Position numbers and translations under genes: made by a program. A stretch of 64,000 nucleotides of DNA from Pseudomonas libanensis (GTDB lineage Bacteria > Pseudomonadota > Gammaproteobacteria > Pseudomonadales > Pseudomonadaceae). This document shows positions 7,781-15,691 of the stretch, piece by piece. The notes under the pieces were generated by a model that saw only the letters and a program-made list of their open reading frames with translations, had not been told where the DNA came from and searched no databases. Where the stretch lies: the NCBI RefSeq assembly GCF_001439685.1, contig NZ_JYLH01000003.1:372001-436000 (forward strand), read 5' to 3'. Numbering within the stretch: position 1 is the first letter of the stretch; every line of letters begins with the position of its first letter.

Positions 7781-9565
7781 GTGGCGACCATCATGAAGAA
7801 AGTGGATGCGGTGATTGTTGGCTTCGGTTGGACCGGCGCGATCATGGCCAAGGAGCTTACGGAAGCGGGCCTCAACGTGGTAGCGCTGGAGCGCGGCCCG
7901 ATGCAGGACACCTATCCGGACGGCAACTATCCCCAGGTCATCGACGAATTGACCTACAGCGTGCGTAAAAAGCTGTTCCAGGATATCTCCAAAGAGACGG
8001 TGACCATTCGCCATAGCGTGAATGATGTTGCCCTGCCCAATCGTCAGCTCGGTGCGTTTTTGCCGGGTAACGGCGTAGGGGGGGCGGGCCTGCATTGGTC
8101 AGGTGTGCATTTTCGTGTCGACCCCATCGAACTGCGCATGCGCAGCCATTACGAAGAGCGCTATGGGAAGAATTTTATTCCCAAGGACATGACCATCCAG
8201 GATTTCGGTGTCAGCTACGAAGAGCTGGAGCCATTTTTCGACTATGCGGAAAAAGTCTTCGGCACCTCCGGTCAGGCGTGGACCGTCAAGGGGCAGTTGG
8301 TAGGCGAAGGTCGTGGGGGCAACCCGTATGCGCCGGATCGCTCCAACCCGTTCCCGTTGGAGGCGCAGAAAAATACGGTCTCCGCACAGCTGTTTCAAAA
8401 AGCCGCGGCTGAAGTGGGATACAAACCCTACAACCTGCCGTCGGCCAATACTTCGGGGCCCTACACCAACCCTTACGGCGCGCAGATGGGCCCGTGCAAT
8501 TTCTGCGGTTTTTGCAGTGGCTACGTGTGCTACATGTATTCCAAGGCGTCACCGAACGTGAACATCCTGCCGGCCCTTCGCCAAGTGCCAAACTTCGAGC
8601 TGCGGCCCAATTCCCACGTGCTTAAGGTCAACCTCGACAGCACCCGGAAAAAAGCCACCGGCGTGACTTATATCGACGCCCAGGGCCGCGAATGCGAGCA
8701 GCCGGCAGACCTGGTGATTCTTGGCGCGTTCCAGTTCCATAACGTGCGCCTGATGCTGCTGTCGGGCATCGGCAAGCCCTACGACCCGATCACCAATGAG
8801 GGCGTGGTGGGCCGCAACTTCGCCTACCAGAACATGGGCACCATCAAGGCGTTCTTCGACAAGGACACTCACACCAACAACTTCATCGGCGCGGGCGGCA
8901 ATGGCGTGGCCATCGACGACTTCAATGCCGACAACTTCGACCACGGCCCCCACGGCTTCGTGGGTGGCTCGCCGATGTGGGTCAACCAGGCCGGCAGCCG
9001 GCCGATTGCCGGTACCTCCAACCCGCCGGGCACGCCGGCCTGGGGCAGCGCCTGGAAGCGCGCCACCGCCGATTACTACACCCATCAGGTGTCGATGGAT
9101 GCCCACGGCGCCCATCAGTCCTACCGCAGTAACTACCTGGACCTGGATCCGGTTTACCGCGATGCCTACGGTTTGCCGCTGCTACGCATGACCTTCGACT
9201 GGCAAGAAAACGACATCAAGATGAACCGCTTCATGATCGAGAAAATGGGCAAGGTCGCCCAAGCCATGAACCCCAAGGCCATCGCGGTGTTGGGTAAAAA
9301 AGTCGGCGAGCACTTCAATACCGCCTCATACCAGACCACCCACCTTAACGGTGGCGCGATCATGGGCACCGATCCAAAAACCAGTGCTTTGAACCGCTAC
9401 CTGCAGTGCTGGGATGTACACAACGTGTTTGTCCCGGGTGCGTCTGCTTTCCCACAAGGGTTGGGCTACAACCCTACGGGGCTGGTAGCAGCGTTGACCT
9501 ATTGGTCGGCTCGAGCGATCCGCGAGCAGTATCTGAAAAACCCTGGCCCACTGGTTCAGGCATAA
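7781..9565 (+). CDS. Gluconate 2-dehydrogenase flavoprotein subunit (GMC oxidoreductase)
   Basis: The 594-residue protein starts at GTG 7781 with GAGAGGG before it (upstream in-frame codons lie inside subunit gamma). The N-terminus has the FAD Rossmann motif (VDAVIVGFGWTGAIMAKEL) with an acid at the end of strand 2 (ALERG). The C-terminal GMC histidine region is HLNGGAIMGTD followed by VPGASAFPQGLGYNPTGLVAALTYWSA. A cysteine cluster (GPCNFCGFCSGYVCYMYS) is typical of the gluconate/sorbitol dehydrogenase branch and may hold an iron-sulfur cluster. It oxidises gluconate to 2-ketogluconate in the periplasm and passes electrons to the cytochrome c subunit downstream. Confidence 0.92.
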   Translation: MATIMKKVDAVIVGFGWTGAIMAKELTEAGLNVVALERGPMQDTYPDGNYPQVIDELTYSVRKKLFQDISKETVTIRHSVNDVALPNRQLGAFLPGNGVGGAGLHWSGVHFRVDPIELRMRSHYEERYGKNFIPKDMTIQDFGVSYEELEPFFDYAEKVFGTSGQAWTVKGQLVGEGRGGNPYAPDRSNPFPLEAQKNTVSAQLFQKAAAEVGYKPYNLPSANTSGPYTNPYGAQMGPCNFCGFCSGYVCYMYSKASPNVNILPALRQVPNFELRPNSHVLKVNLDSTRKKATGVTYIDAQGRECEQPADLVILGAFQFHNVRLMLLSGIGKPYDPITNEGVVGRNFAYQNMGTIKAFFDKDTHTNNFIGAGGNGVAIDDFNADNFDHGPHGFVGGSPMWVNQAGSRPIAGTSNPPGTPAWGSAWKRATADYYTHQVSMDAHGAHQSYRSNYLDLDPVYRDAYGLPLLRMTFDWQENDIKMNRFMIEKMGKVAQAMNPKAIAVLGKKVGEHFNTASYQTTHLNGGAIMGTDPKTSALNRYLQCWDVHNVFVPGASAFPQGLGYNPTGLVAALTYWSARAIREQYLKNPGPLVQA

Positions 9566-9577
9566 GGAGCGATAACC

Positions 9578-10876
9578 ATGAAAGCATTCGTTATCGCCTC
9601 CCTGGCGCTCTTCAGCAGTTGCTCGGTCAGTGCTGCCGAAACCGACTTGATCAAGCAGGGTGAATACCTGGCGCGTGCCGGTGACTGCGTGGCCTGCCAT
9701 ACCGCCAAGGGTGGCAAACCCTTCGCCGGAGGCCTGCCCATGGAAACCCCCATCGGCGTGATCTATTCCACCAACATCACCCCGGACAAGACCGGCCTGG
9801 GCGACTATAGATTCGAGGACTTCGACAAGGCCGTGCGCCATGGCGTCGCCAAGAACGGTAGTACGCTTTACCCGGCAATGCCCTATCCGTCTTATGCGCG
9901 TGTCAGCGACAGCGATATGCAGGCGTTGTATGCGTATTTCATGAAGGGCGTTGAGCCGGTTGCCCAGGAGAACAAGGACAGCGATATTCCCTGGCCCTTG
10001 AGCATGCGCTGGCCGTTGGCGGCTTGGCGCTGGATGTTCGCGCCAGCGGTCGAGGAGCATCAGGCGCAAACCGCTGCTGATCCGGTGATCAATCGTGGTG
10101 CTTATCTGGTTGAAGGCCTCGGCCACTGCGGCGCCTGCCATACGCCTCGTGCCCTTACCATGCAGGAAAAAGCCCTGAGTGCCGCTGATGGCAACGCCTT
10201 CCTGTCCGGCAGTGCACCGTTGGAAGGCTGGATCGCGAAAAGCCTGCGCGGTGACCACAAGGATGGCCTGGGCAGCTGGAGCGAGGAGCAATTGGTGCAG
10301 TTCCTCAAGACCGGTCGCAGTGACCGCAGCGCGGTGTTCGGTGGCATGAGCGATGTTGTCGTCCATAGCATGCAGTACATGTCGCAGGACGACCTGACCG
10401 CTATCGCCCGTTACCTAAAGAGCCTGCCGGCGGTCGATCCCAAGGACCAGCCACACCAGTACGACAAGCAGGTAGCCCAAGCGCTCTGGAAAGGCGATGA
10501 CAGTAAGCCAGGCGCGTCGGTGTATATCGATAACTGCGCGGCCTGCCACCGTACCGATGGCCATGGCTATACGCGTGTGTTCCCGGCACTGGCGGGCAAC
10601 CCGGTATTGCAGACGGCGGATGCCACATCGTTGATCAACATCGTGTTGAACGGCGGTACTTTGCCTGCGACCCATACGGCGCCATCGACCTTCACCATGC
10701 CGGCTTTCGCCTGGCGCCTGTCGGACCAGGAAGTGGCGGATGTGGTCGGTTTTATCCGTGGCAGCTGGGGCAACAAAGGGGCACCGATCGATGCCGGTGA
10801 GGTGGCGGACCTGCGCAAAAGCACTATGCGCACGACCTCGGGGGATGACTTGGGGCAGGTGACGCAAAAGCACTGA
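9578..10876 (+). CDS. Gluconate 2-dehydrogenase cytochrome c subunit (triheme)
   Basis: The 432-residue protein has a Sec signal peptide (cleavage near SAAE) and three CXXCH heme sites: CVACH at about residue 37, CGACH at about 184 and CAACH at about 320. This is the triheme cytochrome c subunit of membrane-bound sugar and alcohol dehydrogenases, which takes electrons from the flavoprotein and hands them to ubiquinone. It is the last gene of the operon, 12 nt after the GMC gene. The intergenic palindrome at 10918-10951 follows it and may also act as its terminator. Confidence 0.93.
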   Translation: MKAFVIASLALFSSCSVSAAETDLIKQGEYLARAGDCVACHTAKGGKPFAGGLPMETPIGVIYSTNITPDKTGLGDYRFEDFDKAVRHGVAKNGSTLYPAMPYPSYARVSDSDMQALYAYFMKGVEPVAQENKDSDIPWPLSMRWPLAAWRWMFAPAVEEHQAQTAADPVINRGAYLVEGLGHCGACHTPRALTMQEKALSAADGNAFLSGSAPLEGWIAKSLRGDHKDGLGSWSEEQLVQFLKTGRSDRSAVFGGMSDVVVHSMQYMSQDDLTAIARYLKSLPAVDPKDQPHQYDKQVAQALWKGDDSKPGASVYIDNCAACHRTDGHGYTRVFPALAGNPVLQTADATSLINIVLNGGTLPATHTAPSTFTMPAFAWRLSDQEVADVVGFIRGSWGNKGAPIDAGEVADLRKSTMRTTSGDDLGQVTQKH

Positions 10877-10917
10877 CCTCTCCCTGGCCGCCCAACGGCA
10901 CTGGTCAGAAAGCTCAC

Positions 10918-10951
10918 GCCTCGATACTGTATATAAAAACAGTATCGAGGC
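10918..10951 (+). promoter_or_regulatory. LexA (SOS) box inside a 13-bp-arm palindrome
   Basis: GCCTCGATACTGT (10918-10930) and its exact reverse complement (10939-10951) surround ATATAAAA. Within it, CTG at 10927-10929 and CAG at 10940-10942 are separated by 10 AT-rich bases, matching the CTGTATATATATACAG LexA consensus. The palindrome ends 6 nt before the start codon of the radical SAM gene. The long GC-containing arms, followed by CGTTTT, could also terminate the gluconate dehydrogenase transcript. Confidence 0.85.
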
Positions 10952-10957
10952 GTTTTC

Positions 10958-12016
10958 ATGTCTACTGCGTTGCCGCCCCGGGGTCGGGGCACGGCCACCA
11001 ACCTGCACAACCGGTTTGCACCTACTGTCAGCGTGGCTGAGGACGACGGCTGGTATCAGGAGGTGCCCGAGACCCAAGGCACCGAAGTGCGTATTGAAAC
11101 GGCCAAGACCATCATCACGCGCAATAACTCGCCGGACTTGCCCTTTGATCGTTCCATCAACCCTTATCGCGGCTGCGAGCATGGTTGCATCTACTGTTAT
11201 GCGCGGCCCAGTCATGCCTATTGGGACATGTCCCCGGGGCTGGACTTCGAAACCAGGTTGATCGCCAAGACCAACGCGGCTGATGTGCTGGAACAGCAGC
11301 TGTCGAAGCCTGGCTACGTGTGCGCGCCGATCAACCTGGGCTCCAATACCGATCCGTACCAGCCTATCGAGCGTGAATACAAGATCACTCGGCAAACCCT
11401 GGAAGTGCTGCTGCGCTACCGGCACCCGGTGACTATCATCACCAAGGGGTCGTTGATATTGCGCGATCTCGACCTGCTGACCGAGCTGGCCCGCCAACGC
11501 CTGGTGGCAGTGATGATCAGCCTCACCAGCCTGGACGATGAGCTCAAGCGCATCCTGGAGCCACGCACGGCGGCGCCCAAGGCGCGGCTGAGGGCGATTC
11601 GGGTCATGCGCGAGGCGGGTATCCCGGTGGGCGTGTTGTGTTCGCCGATGATTCCGATGATCAACGACAGCGAATTGGAGAGCCTGCTTGCCGAGGCTCA
11701 CGCGGCCGGGGCACAAAGCGCGGCGTATATGATGCTGCGCTTGCCGTTGGAGGTTGCGCCGCTGTTCGAGGAATGGCTGGCGGCCCATTATCCTCAGCGT
11801 GCCGCCCATGTCATGAGCCTGGTGCGCCAGGTGCGCGGTGGCCAGGTGTATGACAGCCGCTTCGGTGTGCGAATGCGTGGTGAAGGACCATTTGCGGACC
11901 TGCTGGCGCAACGCTTCAGCAAGGCGATCAAGCGCCTGGGGCTGAATCGTCGTGAAGGTTTCAATCTGGATTGCGCGGCGTTCTGTCCGCCGGGCAGGCA
12001 AATGGCATTGTTGTAG
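10958..12016 (+). CDS. PA0069-family radical SAM protein (photolyase-like), SOS-regulated
   Basis: The 352-residue protein has the radical SAM cluster motif CXXXCXXC at residues 73-80 (RGCEHGCIYCYARPSH) and later TKGSLILRDLDLL, the spore-photoproduct-lyase/Rv2578c-like subgroup. The chemistry is unknown; a role in nucleic-acid repair is suggested by the LexA box immediately upstream and by its homologue PA0069, which I recall as a member of the P. aeruginosa LexA regulon. Its start lies 6 nt after the SOS palindrome, so LexA would block RNA polymerase directly. It is apparently transcribed alone. Confidence 0.88.
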   Translation: MSTALPPRGRGTATNLHNRFAPTVSVAEDDGWYQEVPETQGTEVRIETAKTIITRNNSPDLPFDRSINPYRGCEHGCIYCYARPSHAYWDMSPGLDFETRLIAKTNAADVLEQQLSKPGYVCAPINLGSNTDPYQPIEREYKITRQTLEVLLRYRHPVTIITKGSLILRDLDLLTELARQRLVAVMISLTSLDDELKRILEPRTAAPKARLRAIRVMREAGIPVGVLCSPMIPMINDSELESLLAEAHAAGAQSAAYMMLRLPLEVAPLFEEWLAAHYPQRAAHVMSLVRQVRGGQVYDSRFGVRMRGEGPFADLLAQRFSKAIKRLGLNRREGFNLDCAAFCPPGRQMALL

Positions 12017-12020
12017 ACTG

Positions 12021-12227
12021 ATGAATAAGACAGCACCATTACTGTATGAGTGGTCGCGTTTTGATATCACTGAAAGCCCCGAGCTAGAGCGGTTCATTCA
12101 GTTTGAGTTAAGTTTCGGCGGTTACCTTGTTCAGCGAGTGACTCATAAGTCGCCGCCGTGGGTTGTGTGGGTCTCAACTATTCCACTCACCCGGCGTCGA
12201 ATGGTGGTGAACACTCCCCTGCATTAA
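12021..12227 (+). CDS. Possible small hypothetical protein
   Basis: A 68-codon reading frame (MNKTAPLLYEWSRFDI...) fills the gap between the radical SAM gene and the carbonic anhydrase gene. Its base composition is lower in GC than its neighbours, and no clear ribosome site is seen upstream of ATG 12021, which lies 4 nt after the previous stop. No family is recognised. It may be a poorly conserved gene, a gene remnant or chance. Confidence 0.3.
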   Translation: MNKTAPLLYEWSRFDITESPELERFIQFELSFGGYLVQRVTHKSPPWVVWVSTIPLTRRRMVVNTPLH

Positions 12228-12242
12228 TCAAGAGGATGAATC

Positions 12243-12971
12243 ATGAGTGACAAGGATAAACAGCCGTTGGCTGCGTCGGTTTCAGCCCCTGGGGCGGAGT
12301 CCGCCGATGCAGCGTTGCAACATATCGTTGACGGCTTTTTGCATTTCCATCACGACGTCTTCCCCCAGCAGGAAGAACTCTTCAAGAAACTCGCCACGGC
12401 GCAGAGCCCGCGGGCGATGTTCATTACCTGTGCCGATTCGCGCATCGTGCCCGAGCTGATTACCCAAAGCTCCCCCGGCGACCTGTTCGTAACCCGTAAC
12501 GTCGGTAACGTGGTGCCTCCCTACGGCCAGATGAACGGTGGCGTATCCACGGCCATCGAGTACGCGGTGCTCGCCCTGGGTGTACAGCACATCATCGTGT
12601 GCGGGCACTCCGACTGCGGCGCCATGCGCGCGGTACTCAACCCCGATAGCCTGGAAAAGATGCCGACGGTCAGGGCCTGGTTGCGTCACGCCGAGGTCGC
12701 CAAGGCCATGGTCCATGACAACTGCGACTGCGCCAATGAAGGCGAGAGCATGAAGGTGTTGACCGAAGAAAACGTCATCGCCCAGTTGCAGCATTTGCGC
12801 ACCCACCCTTCGGTGGCTTCGCGCATGGCCAATGGTCATCTGTTTATCCATGGCTGGATCTACAACATCGAGACCAGCGAAATTCGGGCCTACGATGCGG
12901 AAAAGGCAGCGTTTCGACCGTTGAACGGCACCGAGCCGATCCCGTCCGCGACGCCTAGAGCGCGCTTCTAA
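12243..12971 (+). CDS. Beta-class carbonic anhydrase
   Basis: The 242-residue protein carries the beta-carbonic anhydrase zinc ligands and active-site pair: CADSR at residues 63-67 (Cys63, Asp65, Arg67), and HSDC at 122-125 (His122, Cys125). It interconverts CO2 and bicarbonate in the cytoplasm. The ATG follows AAGAGGATGAATC. About 85 nt downstream begins a SulP transporter gene on the same strand, a pairing that suggests a bicarbonate uptake and conversion unit. P. aeruginosa has the same pair at PA0102-PA0103 (from memory). Confidence 0.93.
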   Translation: MSDKDKQPLAASVSAPGAESADAALQHIVDGFLHFHHDVFPQQEELFKKLATAQSPRAMFITCADSRIVPELITQSSPGDLFVTRNVGNVVPPYGQMNGGVSTAIEYAVLALGVQHIIVCGHSDCGAMRAVLNPDSLEKMPTVRAWLRHAEVAKAMVHDNCDCANEGESMKVLTEENVIAQLQHLRTHPSVASRMANGHLFIHGWIYNIETSEIRAYDAEKAAFRPLNGTEPIPSATPRARF

Positions 12972-13056
12972 AACACTTCCCCGCCGGGTAAAGCGGTGGC
13001 TGCCATGGATGCAGCCAGGCTTTGCCGTGCCCGGCGAATGCCTCGGGAGAGCCATC

Positions 13057-14604
13057 ATGCGTGCTGCTCAATTGAAAGCTGTACTGCCGCGGGAGCTGCT
13101 CGCCTCCGTGGTTGTGTTTCTGGTCGCCCTGCCCCTGTGCATGGGGATCGCGATCGCGTCCGGCATGCCGCCGGCCAAAGGGCTGATCACCGGTATCATC
13201 GGTGGCCTGGTGGTGGGCTGGTTGGCAGGGTCGCCGCTGCAGGTCAGCGGCCCGGCAGCGGGTCTGGCGGTGCTGGTGTTCGAGCTGGTGCGCCAACACG
13301 GCATGCTGATGCTGGGGCCGATCCTGTTGCTGGCGGGTTTCCTGCAACTGGTGGCCGGGCGTCTACGCCTGGGCTGCTGGTTTCGTGTCACGGCACCGGC
13401 TGTGGTCTACGGCATGTTGGCGGGGATCGGCGTATTGATTGTGTTATCGCAGATCCATGTGATGCTCGATGGGGCGCCCAAGCCGTCTGGGCTGGATAAC
13501 CTGGCAGGTTTCCCGGCGGCTGTGGCTGAAGCAATTCCGACCCTCGGCGGCGGGCTGGGTTGGCAAGCCGGCCTGCTCGGCCTGTCGACCATGTTGGTGA
13601 TGTACCTGTGGGATAAATTCCGTCCGCAACGGCTACGGTTCGTGCCGGGCGCCTTGCTCGGCGTGGGCCTTGCGACCGTCACCAGCCTGGTGCTGGCTTT
13701 GCAGGTAAAGCGTGTGGAAGTCCCGGAAAATCTCGCGGATGCCATCGACTGGCTGCGCCCCAGCGACCTGCTCAATCTGGCAGACCCACAGCTGTTGATC
13801 GCGGCGTTTGCCGTCGCGTTTATTGCCAGTGCCGAAACCCTGCTGTCTGCCGCAGCGGTCGACCGTATGCACAGCGGCCAGCGCTCCGATTTCGATAAGG
13901 AGTTGTCTGCCCAGGGTGTCGGCAACATGCTTTGCGGCCTGGTTGGCGCCTTGCCGATGACCGGCGTGATTGTACGCAGCTCGGCCAACGTCCAGGCCGG
14001 TGCTACCACGCGTTTATCGGCGATGTTCCACGGCCTGTGGCTGCTGGGCTTTGTACTTTTGCTGTCGAGCGTGCTGCAAAGCATTCCGGTCGCAAGCCTG
14101 GCGGGTGTGCTGGTGTACACCGGGATCAAGCTGGTGGACGTCAAGGCGTTCAAGGCACTGGGGCGCTATGGGCGGATGCCGATGTTTACCTATGCGGCTA
14201 CGGCGCTGGCGATCATCTTTACCGACTTGCTGACCGGTGTGCTGGTGGGCTTTGGGTTGACGTTGCTTAAACTGGCCTTCAAGGCTTCGCGATTGAAAGT
14301 CAGTCTGATCGACCTGCCTCAAGAGGGTGAGATGGAGCTGCGCTTGACGGGTGCGGCGACCTTTCTGAAAGTGCCGGCGTTGACTCAGGTGCTGTCGACG
14401 GTGCCTGCGGGGACCACGTTGCACGTGCCGCTGAGTAACCTGAGTTATATCGACCACTCTTGCCTGGAGTTACTGGAGGAGTGGGGCCGGGCCAATGCGG
14501 CCAAGGGCTCGACGCTGGTGATTGAGGCGCGTGGGCTCAAGCGCCGGTTGGAAGGCCGGGTACGCACAACGGTGGGGATAGGTTCGGCGCCGTCTACTAC
14601 CTGA
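13057..14604 (+). CDS. SulP family anion transporter (probable bicarbonate or sulfate)
   Basis: Starting at ATG 13057, which has GGGAGA 6 nt upstream, the protein is 515 residues. It has many hydrophobic segments over residues 10-400 (for example VVVFLVALPLCMGIAIASGMP and FAVAFIASAETLLSAAAVD) and a short C-terminal STAS-like domain (LRLTGAATFLKVPAL... LSNLSYIDHSCLELLEEW). SulP proteins carry sulfate, bicarbonate or other anions across the inner membrane. The adjacent carbonic anhydrase gene favours bicarbonate, but substrate is inference. The gene is followed by a perfect hairpin (14620-14653) and converges with a minus-strand gene. Confidence 0.9.
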   Translation: MRAAQLKAVLPRELLASVVVFLVALPLCMGIAIASGMPPAKGLITGIIGGLVVGWLAGSPLQVSGPAAGLAVLVFELVRQHGMLMLGPILLLAGFLQLVAGRLRLGCWFRVTAPAVVYGMLAGIGVLIVLSQIHVMLDGAPKPSGLDNLAGFPAAVAEAIPTLGGGLGWQAGLLGLSTMLVMYLWDKFRPQRLRFVPGALLGVGLATVTSLVLALQVKRVEVPENLADAIDWLRPSDLLNLADPQLLIAAFAVAFIASAETLLSAAAVDRMHSGQRSDFDKELSAQGVGNMLCGLVGALPMTGVIVRSSANVQAGATTRLSAMFHGLWLLGFVLLLSSVLQSIPVASLAGVLVYTGIKLVDVKAFKALGRYGRMPMFTYAATALAIIFTDLLTGVLVGFGLTLLKLAFKASRLKVSLIDLPQEGEMELRLTGAATFLKVPALTQVLSTVPAGTTLHVPLSNLSYIDHSCLELLEEWGRANAAKGSTLVIEARGLKRRLEGRVRTTVGIGSAPSTT

Positions 14605-14619
14605 CGAAACCGGATCAAA

Positions 14620-14653
14620 AAATGTGGGAGGGGGCAAGCCCCCTCCCACATTT
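14620..14653. repeat. Solitary perfect REP hairpin, possible bidirectional terminator
   Basis: AAATGTGGGAGGGGGC (14620-14635) and its exact complement (14638-14653) are separated by only 2 nt. The arms are the outer part of type A REPINs, but the usual spacer of some 50 nt is missing. A-rich and T-rich flanks and its place between convergent genes make it a likely terminator in both directions. Confidence 0.85.
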
Positions 14654-14674
14654 GATCTTTGTAAACCGGACGAT

Positions 14675-15322
14675 TTACGCCGGCTGATCCAGCGTCAGTT
14701 CAACCCCAAGCTGGCGCGACAGGCACGGCCAGCGTTTCCATGCCGCTTCGGTGCTCGGGCTCTTCAGTGTCTCGCGGTACGCCTCGACCGACTCCAGCGC
14801 AAAGCTGTCTTCGTTAAGCATTTCATCTACCGCGTGGTGTACGGCTTCATCCAACTGGTTGGCAAATGTTTCGCCGATCAATCGGTGAGCAATCACATTG
14901 GCCACGGTGGTATCCGCGGGAATCAACGGCTGGCCGAAATGTTTGATATACAGATCGTTGACCTCCTCCACCAGACGATGGGCCAGGTAAGCCTCGTCCA
15001 GCAGGCCGTCGAGGCCCTCGTGCCCAGCCATGATCGCGGGCGGTTGCAGGAAGAAGTGTTCGGCGATTTTCAGCACCGGCTTGATTTGGCTTTCAATTCC
15101 GGCCTCGCGGGCCACGTCATTGGCGGCGTCCAGCAAATCGGGAACCAGATCGATATAAGCGGTGACAAAGCGCGTCATGACAATGTTGCTATCACCGTCA
15201 GCCAAGGATATGGCCGAATGCAGGTGCGGCAATTGTTTTTCCAGCTGTGTGGCAAGCTGGCCAGTGCTGGCTTCGTGTTGATGGGCACGGGAAATCTGCT
15301 CGCGCAATGCGGCGGTGTTCAT
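14675..15322 (-). CDS. Conserved hypothetical protein (PA0104 position)
   Basis: The 215-residue protein begins MNTAALREQISRAHQHE at 15322, chosen because GGAG lies 6 nt upstream and the longer frame to 15397 adds an unlikely basic tail. It looks soluble and helical, with no signal peptide or membrane segment. It contains AHEGLDGLLDEAYLAHRLVEEVND and VIAHRLIGETFANQLDEAVHHAVDEML, rich in His, Glu and Asp. No catalytic motif is recognised. It corresponds by position to PA0104 between the SulP gene and coxB (from memory). Function unknown. Confidence 0.8.
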   Translation of the reverse strand: MNTAALREQISRAHQHEASTGQLATQLEKQLPHLHSAISLADGDSNIVMTRFVTAYIDLVPDLLDAANDVAREAGIESQIKPVLKIAEHFFLQPPAIMAGHEGLDGLLDEAYLAHRLVEEVNDLYIKHFGQPLIPADTTVANVIAHRLIGETFANQLDEAVHHAVDEMLNEDSFALESVEAYRETLKSPSTEAAWKRWPCLSRQLGVELTLDQPA

Positions 15323-15691
15323 GAAGGCTCCAGTGAAACAGGTATAGGAAAAGGGAGAGGATAAGGTAGTTCGTTTATACGGGCGCCTAAGACGCATTTG
15401 TCATAATTATTTCATGGTTATGCAGGTGTGTTATATCGAAATGCCATCGTTCGTCGGATAAACGTTTGCGCTCCTGGGATTATTGAGCCCAGCTGTCTGT
15501 TTTAGCTCATTTGCCCCTACACATTGCGGGGTTGCCCTGGCTGTCTATACTCGGTTTTGTACGCAATTAGCTGATGACGCCCAACTGCATGACGCAGGCA
15601 AGGCTTGGCGGTTGTAAGCAGTATGGAAGCCGCTCCCTTCGCCGCAGGTGCAAACCGGCGGGATAACAAGAAACATAAAGGGGAACCCGCA
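15323..15691. other. Divergent promoter region before the cox operon
   Basis: A 369-nt gap between the minus-strand hypothetical gene and coxB. Apart from a candidate sigma-70 promoter at 15524-15551, I see no gene, strong palindrome or REP element here. Confidence 0.6.
15524..15551 (+). promoter_or_regulatory. Candidate sigma-70 promoter of the cox operon
   Basis: TTGCGG (15524-15529) and TATACT (15546-15551) are spaced by 16 nt, about 140 nt before coxB. The -10 is good and the -35 is weak; an activator would be expected. Confidence 0.4.
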
